Assembly (NCBI GenBank): GCA_016938175.1
Contig: JAFGVE010000028.1
Location: 62,001-126,000 of the forward strand
Source: Campylobacterales bacterium
GTDB lineage: Bacteria > Campylobacterota > Campylobacteria > Campylobacterales > Sulfurimonadaceae
Direction of reading: 5' to 3'
Length of the DNA: 64,000 bases
Within the stretch, counting starts at the first letter, position 1. Each line of letters opens with the position of its first letter. The translations under genes were made by a program, and so were the position numbers. The notes beneath the pieces were generated by a model. The model ran no database searches. It saw only the letters and a list, made by a program, of their open reading frames with translations, and was not told the DNA's origin. This document shows, in pieces, positions 58,715 through 64,000 of this stretch.

Positions 58715-58741
58715 AAACTATATAACAAAGAGGAGAACAAA

Positions 58742-59128
58742 ATGGCTGTTATGATTACTGATTTATGTATAAACTGTGGAGACTGTGCACCAGAGTGTCC
58801 TGTCGCTGCAATTCTTGAAGATTCAAATGAGAAAAACCCACATGAAGGTCAATACTTCTATGTAAAACCTGAGACTTGTGTAGAGTGTGTGGGACATGCA
58901 GATGCACCACGCTGTGCAGACGCTTGTCCGACGGAAGGCTCAATTGTGTGGGATATGCCGTACACAACTGATTATGAAGAGTACTATATGGCTGGAAATG
59001 AAAATGGTACTTACAAAATTCGTGAGCATAAGAAAAAAGGTCTGATGCTACCTTCTGTAAAAGCACAACTGTTTATGGATGAGATTAGTACAGAGATGCG
59101 TGAATCACATTCAAACGTAGCAGTGTAA
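58742..59128 (+). CDS. 2[4Fe-4S] ferredoxin
   Basis: This 128-residue ferredoxin has LCINCGDCAPECPVAAI and TCVECVGHADAPRCADACPTEGSI, the second site with a longer spacing as in nif-linked FdxB types. A ~50-residue tail follows. AGAGGAGAAC precedes the ATG. It may donate electrons to nitrogenase or NifEN/NifB. Confidence 0.9.
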   Translation: MAVMITDLCINCGDCAPECPVAAILEDSNEKNPHEGQYFYVKPETCVECVGHADAPRCADACPTEGSIVWDMPYTTDYEEYYMAGNENGTYKIREHKKKGLMLPSVKAQLFMDEISTEMRESHSNVAV

Positions 59129-59140
59129 CGTAGGTACATT

Positions 59141-59518
59141 ATGAATATCGCATTTGCATCATCGGATGGAGAGGCTATAAATCAGCACTTTGGTTGGTCA
59201 AAACAGTTCTATCTCTATGAGGTTGGCAAGGATACTTCACAACTTTTAAAAGTGATAGATTCTTCACAAGAGCCTGAGGGTGAGAAAGAAAAGCTGAATT
59301 ATAAAATAGGAACGATTGATGAGGCAGACATTATGTACTGCACGCAAATTGGACCTACTGCTTCTAAGATGATACAAGCTGCGGGCGTGCACCCTGTTAG
59401 AGTTGCAGAAAATGAGACAATAAAAGATGCAATTGTAAAACTACAAGATATGTTGGATGATGCACCCGCACCATGGTTGCTGCGTATTTACCATAAAGCT
59501 GAGGCTAGAAGCGCGTAG
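59141..59518 (+). CDS. NifX-like protein
   Basis: This 125-residue protein is a compact NifX: IAFASSDGEAINQHFGWSKQFYLYEV, EADIMYCTQIGPTASKMIQAAGVHPVRV and DAPAPWLLRIY. It resembles the NifX at 31402 but lacks its N-terminal extension. It lies between two ferredoxin genes. Confidence 0.9.
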   Translation: MNIAFASSDGEAINQHFGWSKQFYLYEVGKDTSQLLKVIDSSQEPEGEKEKLNYKIGTIDEADIMYCTQIGPTASKMIQAAGVHPVRVAENETIKDAIVKLQDMLDDAPAPWLLRIYHKAEARSA

Positions 59519-59556
59519 CGTTTACTAAATACAAAAATATAATTAAGGAGACAAAA

Positions 59557-59952
59557 ATGTCTGTAATAATAGATGAGAGTTGTATAACGTGTGATGCGTG
59601 TTTACAAAACTGCCCGGTAAATGCCATAGTTGACGACGGTCAAAATCCAACTGGTGAAAATTGCTACTACGTTCAACCAGAAAAGTGTGTAGAGTGTGTA
59701 GATATATACGATGATCCACAATGTGCCGCAATATGTCCTAGTATAGGCTGTATAACATGGGATATGCCTTTTACGCAAGAGTTTGAAGAACATTTTGTAA
59801 GTGCTGATATTTATGCATTGGCTACGACTAAAGATGGTGTTTTAAAGTCTCCAGCTTATAGAGAAAAGAAGTATCGTAAAGATATTCCTTTGACACAAAG
59901 AGGTGTAAAACATGTAGTACAAGAAGAGCCTGAAGATTTAGAAGTAGGCTGA
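59557..59952 (+). CDS. 2[4Fe-4S] ferredoxin
   Basis: This 131-residue ferredoxin is paralogous to that at 58742: SCITCDACLQNCPVNAIVDDG and KCVECVDIYDDPQCAAICPSIGCITWDMP. AAGGAGACA precedes the ATG. Two related ferredoxins around a NifX-like gene point to a duplication or to two different electron routes. Confidence 0.9.
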   Translation: MSVIIDESCITCDACLQNCPVNAIVDDGQNPTGENCYYVQPEKCVECVDIYDDPQCAAICPSIGCITWDMPFTQEFEEHFVSADIYALATTKDGVLKSPAYREKKYRKDIPLTQRGVKHVVQEEPEDLEVG

Positions 59953-59953
59953 T

Positions 59954-60289
59954 TTGTACCAACTCGATAGATTATCTGATATAGCTAATAATCTGAGTGC
60001 ATTTGAGAGAGACTGTTGTATAACAGTAGCTCTTAAAATAGCTGATAGTTCATGTAAAATGGATGCATATGAACAGTCTGTTTTTCTCTCCTTGTTTGAC
60101 GCTCTAGAAAGAGTTGAGAGTGAATTTTTTTCCAGTAATGTGTATGAGATTGTGATGTTGGGGAGGAATGCTCCGAGTGCTGCAATTTATGCAGAGATAA
60201 AAAAACTCAGAGAGTCTGCCATGGAGATGATAACACGGCCAAAGATGAAAGCTTTTAAGGCTTCCATACGTGAGAAACTTCTCACATAG
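59954..60289 (+). CDS. Hypothetical helical protein (TTG start)
   Basis: This 111-residue helical protein is not recognised. It starts at TTG 59954, 1 bp after the ferredoxin stop; AGTAGG lies upstream. It has CC (ERDCCITVAL) and one more Cys (SSCKM). Last gene of the operon begun at 57558. Confidence 0.65.
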   Translation: MYQLDRLSDIANNLSAFERDCCITVALKIADSSCKMDAYEQSVFLSLFDALERVESEFFSSNVYEIVMLGRNAPSAAIYAEIKKLRESAMEMITRPKMKAFKASIREKLLT

Positions 60290-60300
60290 GGTATAGAGCT

Positions 60301-60864
60301 TTATACAGCTCCAAATAAAATCTTACCTTGTTTGTTCTGTGCAGATTTTATCTCTTCGTAACTTTTTGTTGCAATTCTGAGTGTCGTGTTTTTTATCTCA
60401 TCATAAACAGTGTCTATTTTCTCTTCTGCAGAAGACTTTTTCAAATCACCTTTAGAGAGATTTGCATGCTCAAGAAGTTCATTCCAGACAGAACTTTCAT
60501 CAAGTGAAAACATATAAAATGTAAAACCTTCGTATTCAATCTTTCCATCTGTATCTAAGTCTGCTACAAAAAAGATATAAAGACCATCAGGAGAGAGTAC
60601 ATCTTTATATACATCTATAAATGGCTCAAAAAAATTCAATGTAGAGAGTTCACATGCTAAAAAGTCGATTTTATCACTGTCTGTAACTAAAATTGATTGT
60701 GTGCACGTTGCTTTTGGAGGCAGTTGTTTGTCTGCGGACATAACTGTACCTGGAGTAATGATTAATGAACCACGATAGCCATAGGCATGTGCATCTGTTT
60801 TATCATTAAACGTTGGCTGCCATTGCAAGTTGTTGGAGTATATAAAGTCTTGAATTGTTGACAT
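60301..60864 (-). CDS. Hypothetical protein under σ54-type control
   Basis: This 187-residue soluble protein is not recognised. It has an α/β first half (LIITPGTVMSADKQLPPKATC, ILVTDSDKIDFLACELSTL, YIFFVADLDTDGKIEYEGF) and a helical, charged end. ATG 60864 follows AGGAAGAC and lies ~25 bases behind the predicted transcription start; an upstream start at 60900 would be inside the promoter. Confidence 0.72.
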   Translation of the reverse strand: MSTIQDFIYSNNLQWQPTFNDKTDAHAYGYRGSLIITPGTVMSADKQLPPKATCTQSILVTDSDKIDFLACELSTLNFFEPFIDVYKDVLSPDGLYIFFVADLDTDGKIEYEGFTFYMFSLDESSVWNELLEHANLSKGDLKKSSAEEKIDTVYDEIKNTTLRIATKSYEEIKSAQNKQGKILFGAV

Positions 60865-60900
60865 AAGAGTCTTCCTTTGTGTTAATGTTTGTATTCTCAA

Positions 60901-60916
60901 TGCAATTTTGGTTCTA
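60901..60916 (-). promoter_or_regulatory. σ54-type promoter of the 187-residue protein gene
   Basis: Minus-strand TAGAACCAAAATTGCA; G at 60914, GC at 60903-60902. Confidence 0.75.
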
Positions 60917-60939
60917 TAAAAATTTGTAGAATGAAGAGA

Positions 60940-61140
60940 TTAGTCTTCAGCGAATATTCCGTAAGGCTCAGTGTCTAAAAAGGATTTTGGATCTATTTTT
61001 ATGTCATCTATATGACATTTGTCTCTTTGATTTGGAGGTAAACGAAGAAGGAGTCTCTCTTTTGCCTCCTCTTCATTTTTTGCATTAATGTTGTAAGTGC
61101 GGGTTTCTTTATCTAAACGTACATTTACGATATAGCGCAT
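60940..61140 (-). CDS. Small protein after nifS
   Basis: This 66-residue protein (MRYIVNVRLDKETRTYNINAKNEEEAKERLLLRLPP...) is a small β-α-β unit of unknown function. It lies 10 bp after nifS on the same strand and is probably co-transcribed with clpP-clpX-nifS. One Cys (DKCHIDD). Confidence 0.65.
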   Translation of the reverse strand: MRYIVNVRLDKETRTYNINAKNEEEAKERLLLRLPPNQRDKCHIDDIKIDPKSFLDTEPYGIFAED

Positions 61141-61150
61141 AAAATTTTAT

Positions 61151-62335
<1,185 letters not shown>

Positions 62336-63547
62336 TTATCCTTCTTGTTGATTTTTAAATGTAAATATTGGGTCTTTTGTTGGATCTTCAACTACTGCGG
62401 CAGTGATGGTACAGCTCTCCAAGTTCTCTTTTGAGGGACAAGAGTATTGCAGTGGAAGCATGACCTCTTCTATAATTCCACGAAGACCACGCGCTCCAAC
62501 ACCACGTTCTGTAGCTTTAGTGGCGATTGCTTCGAGTGCGGCATCTTCAAACTTTAACTCTATGCCGTCCATGTCAAAGAGTGCTTCAAACTGCTTAATA
62601 AGAGCATTGTCAGGTTCTTTGAGAATTTGAATCATCTGTTTGTTCGTAAGCTCTTTGAGTTGAGCAATTACAGGAATACGACCGATAAACTCAGGAATGA
62701 TTCCATAATGTACGAGCGCTTTTTGGTCGACTTTAAAATCTTTCATTTCGGCTTTTTGTACAGAACCAAATCCTACTTTATTTCCTTTTTTTGTATGTAT
62801 ATCTGGAACAAGTCCTACAAATGCACCACCACATACAAAGAGTATATGTGTCGTGTCTATGAGGATAGTTTCTGTTGTAGAGTTTTTACGGCTTCCTTTG
62901 ACAGGAACATATACCTCTGAGCCCTCTAAAATTTTTAGTAAACCCTGTTGAACCCCTTCGCCTGAAACGTCACGTCCCATACTTGAAGTCTCACTTTTTC
63001 TTGCAATTTTGTCTATTTCGTCTATGTAGACAATACCACGTTGAGCAAGCTCTATATCGTAGTTGGCAGATGCAAGTAAACGTGAAAGAATACTCTCTAC
63101 ATCTTCTCCTACATATCCGGCTTCTGTGAGTGCTGTTGCATCAGCAACTGCAAAAGGTACATTCATAATTTTTGAGAGGGATTTTGCTAAAAGTGTTTTC
63201 CCGCTTCCTGTTGGTCCTAAGAGTAAAATATTACTTTTTTCAAGCTCTACATCATTATAAACAGGATTTTCAATACGTTTATAATGGTTGTACAGTGCTA
63301 CTGCAAGGACCTTTTTGGCATCCTCTTGACCTATAATATGCTTGTTGAGATACTCAACAATCTTTTCTGGTTTAGGCAGTTCTTCATGCATTTGTGCACG
63401 CTGTTGGTAGTTTACTTCTTTTTGAAGTATTGCAGCACAAGTTGTTACACACTCATTACAGATATTTGTTTTCTCTGAAGAGAACATCTTTTTAACTTCA
63501 CTCTGTTTACGTCCACAAAATGAACAACTTTTCTCTTCACTCATCAT
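62336..63547 (-). CDS. clpX: ClpX ATPase
   Basis: ClpX (403 residues) unfolds substrates for ClpP. It has an N-terminal C4 zinc-binding domain (CSFCGRKQSEV...ICNECV), Walker A LLGPTGSGKT, Walker B IVYIDEIDKIA and the ClpX GFGS-type pore loop (VGFGS). It overlaps clpP by 4 bp and precedes nifS. A nif-linked ClpX copy regulates NifEN/NifB levels in Azotobacter; the clpX-nifS junction here suggests a similar use. Whether it is the only ClpX of the genome is unknown. Confidence 0.95.
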   Translation of the reverse strand: MMSEEKSCSFCGRKQSEVKKMFSSEKTNICNECVTTCAAILQKEVNYQQRAQMHEELPKPEKIVEYLNKHIIGQEDAKKVLAVALYNHYKRIENPVYNDVELEKSNILLLGPTGSGKTLLAKSLSKIMNVPFAVADATALTEAGYVGEDVESILSRLLASANYDIELAQRGIVYIDEIDKIARKSETSSMGRDVSGEGVQQGLLKILEGSEVYVPVKGSRKNSTTETILIDTTHILFVCGGAFVGLVPDIHTKKGNKVGFGSVQKAEMKDFKVDQKALVHYGIIPEFIGRIPVIAQLKELTNKQMIQILKEPDNALIKQFEALFDMDGIELKFEDAALEAIATKATERGVGARGLRGIIEEVMLPLQYSCPSKENLESCTITAAVVEDPTKDPIFTFKNQQEG

Positions 63548-64000
63548 ACATCCTTTGAAGATAGTTTAGTTAGTATTGTGTCGGCCAATCCAAACTCAAT
63601 CGCTTGAGCTGCCTCAAAATAGTTATCGCGATCACTCGCTTTTTCAATAGTCTTAACATTTTTTCCAGTCGCCTTTGCAATAATTTTGTAGAGTCTTCTT
63701 TTCAGACTTATAATGTGATTTGCTTGAATCTCAATATCACTCGCTTGTCCTTGTGCTCCACCTAAAGGTTGGTGAATCATCACCTCAGCATTTGGCAAAA
63801 TATAACGATGCCCCTTTTCTCCACAAGTAAAGATAACTGCTGCCATAGAAGCTACCATTCCCATCGCATAAGTATGTACAGGTGCGGTTATGAGTTGCAT
63901 AGTGTCTAGGATAGCAAGTCCTGCCATTACCGAACCGCCTGGGGAACTTACATATATGTGTATCGGTTCAGACGAGTCTTCTGCTTCGAGATAGAGTAGT
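63544..64000 (-). CDS. clpP: ClpP protease (N-terminus outside window)
   Basis: The frame stays open to the window edge, so the start lies outside. The visible part reads LLYLEAEDSSEPIHIYVSSPGGS, then the catalytic Ser in MGMVASMAA, His in MIHQPLGG and the later Asp (DRDNYF). ClpP forms the double-ring chamber fed by ClpX. Residue choices are somewhat unusual for ClpP (VHTYAMGMVASMAAVIFTCG), which would suit a second, specialised copy. Confidence 0.93.
   Translation of the reverse strand, partial: LLYLEAEDSSEPIHIYVSSPGGSVMAGLAILDTMQLITAPVHTYAMGMVASMAAVIFTCGEKGHRYILPNAEVMIHQPLGGAQGQASDIEIQANHIISLKRRLYKIIAKATGKNVKTIEKASDRDNYFEAAQAIEFGLADTILTKLSSKDV

Overview
The window comes from an AT-rich, diazotrophic member of the Campylobacterota, most like the Sulfurimonas/Sulfuricurvum group. 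That placement rests on protein resemblances recognised by eye: a Rrc-type chimeric rubrerythrin, a TlpD-like cytosolic chemoreceptor, many single-domain hemerythrins and the nif gene set. No database search was possible. Most of the 64 kb is one large nitrogen-fixation region. nifB and nifV are not in the window and must lie elsewhere if present.

Layout. 1-12.7 kb: the end of an ABC-F gene, a hybrid AAA+ protein with a dead FtsH protease domain, several O2/NO-handling genes (hemerythrins, truncated haemoglobin, rubrerythrin, YgbA-like), clpS, a GDSL esterase, and a chemotaxis pair whose PAS gene is frameshifted. 13-19.5 kb: nifH, a small unknown gene, nifD, nifK, three small proteins (two of them tandem paralogues) and alanine dehydrogenase. 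19.5-21.7 kb: the first MoxR/VWA pair. 21.8-25.6 kb: a 50-residue acidic protein, then an AT-rich segment that looks like a decayed integron (integrase start codon region plus attC-like sites around cassette-like genes). 25.7-28.6 kb: small σ54-controlled units (ankyrin protein, zinc ribbon, hemerythrin, GNAT, aldo/keto reductase). 28.7-34.5 kb: nifE, nifN, nifX, the NifX-associated gene, nifF, nifW, nifZ and two [2Fe-2S] ferredoxins, one of the FeSII (Shethna) type. 34.7-41.7 kb: an RpoN-type sigma factor, nifU, an aldo/keto reductase, an NadB-like flavoprotein, nifT and, on the other strand, nifA. 41.9-49.4 kb: peroxiredoxin, SagB-like oxidoreductase, ferredoxin, flavodiiron protein, nifQ, the second MoxR/VWA pair and a NifO-like protein. 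49.6-55.2 kb: a very AT-rich four-gene island (double-GHKL histidine kinase, receiver protein, HNH nuclease, adenine methylase). 55.2-60.9 kb: divergent accessory nif operons. 60.9-64 kb: clpP-clpX-nifS.

The strongest system-level signal is regulatory. At least sixteen sites, nearly all directly upstream of nif-region transcription units, fit TAG(A/T)A(C/T)-N6-(A/T)TGCA with the fixed G-to-GC spacing of σ54 promoters, but with A where σ54 promoters normally have the first G of GG. The window also encodes its own RpoN, preceded by such a site, and a NifA whose σ54-contact loop reads GAFTDA rather than GAFTGA. Together these suggest a dedicated nif σ54 circuit with shifted specificity. Several promoters are arranged back to back, and one pair shares a palindromic -24 core.

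How the genes work together: NifH/D/K form nitrogenase. NifE/N/X/Q/U/S, the Nfu fusion and the Mop-domain protein build cofactors. Ferredoxins and NifF carry electrons. FeSII-like protein, flavodiiron protein, peroxiredoxin, rubrerythrin and hemerythrins handle oxygen. ClpS/ClpXP, the AAA+/M41-like protein and the two MoxR/VWA pairs would handle protein turnover and remodelling. The island at 49.6-55.2 kb is the best candidate for an undescribed system: a phosphorelay linked to DNA cleavage and DNA methylation functions.
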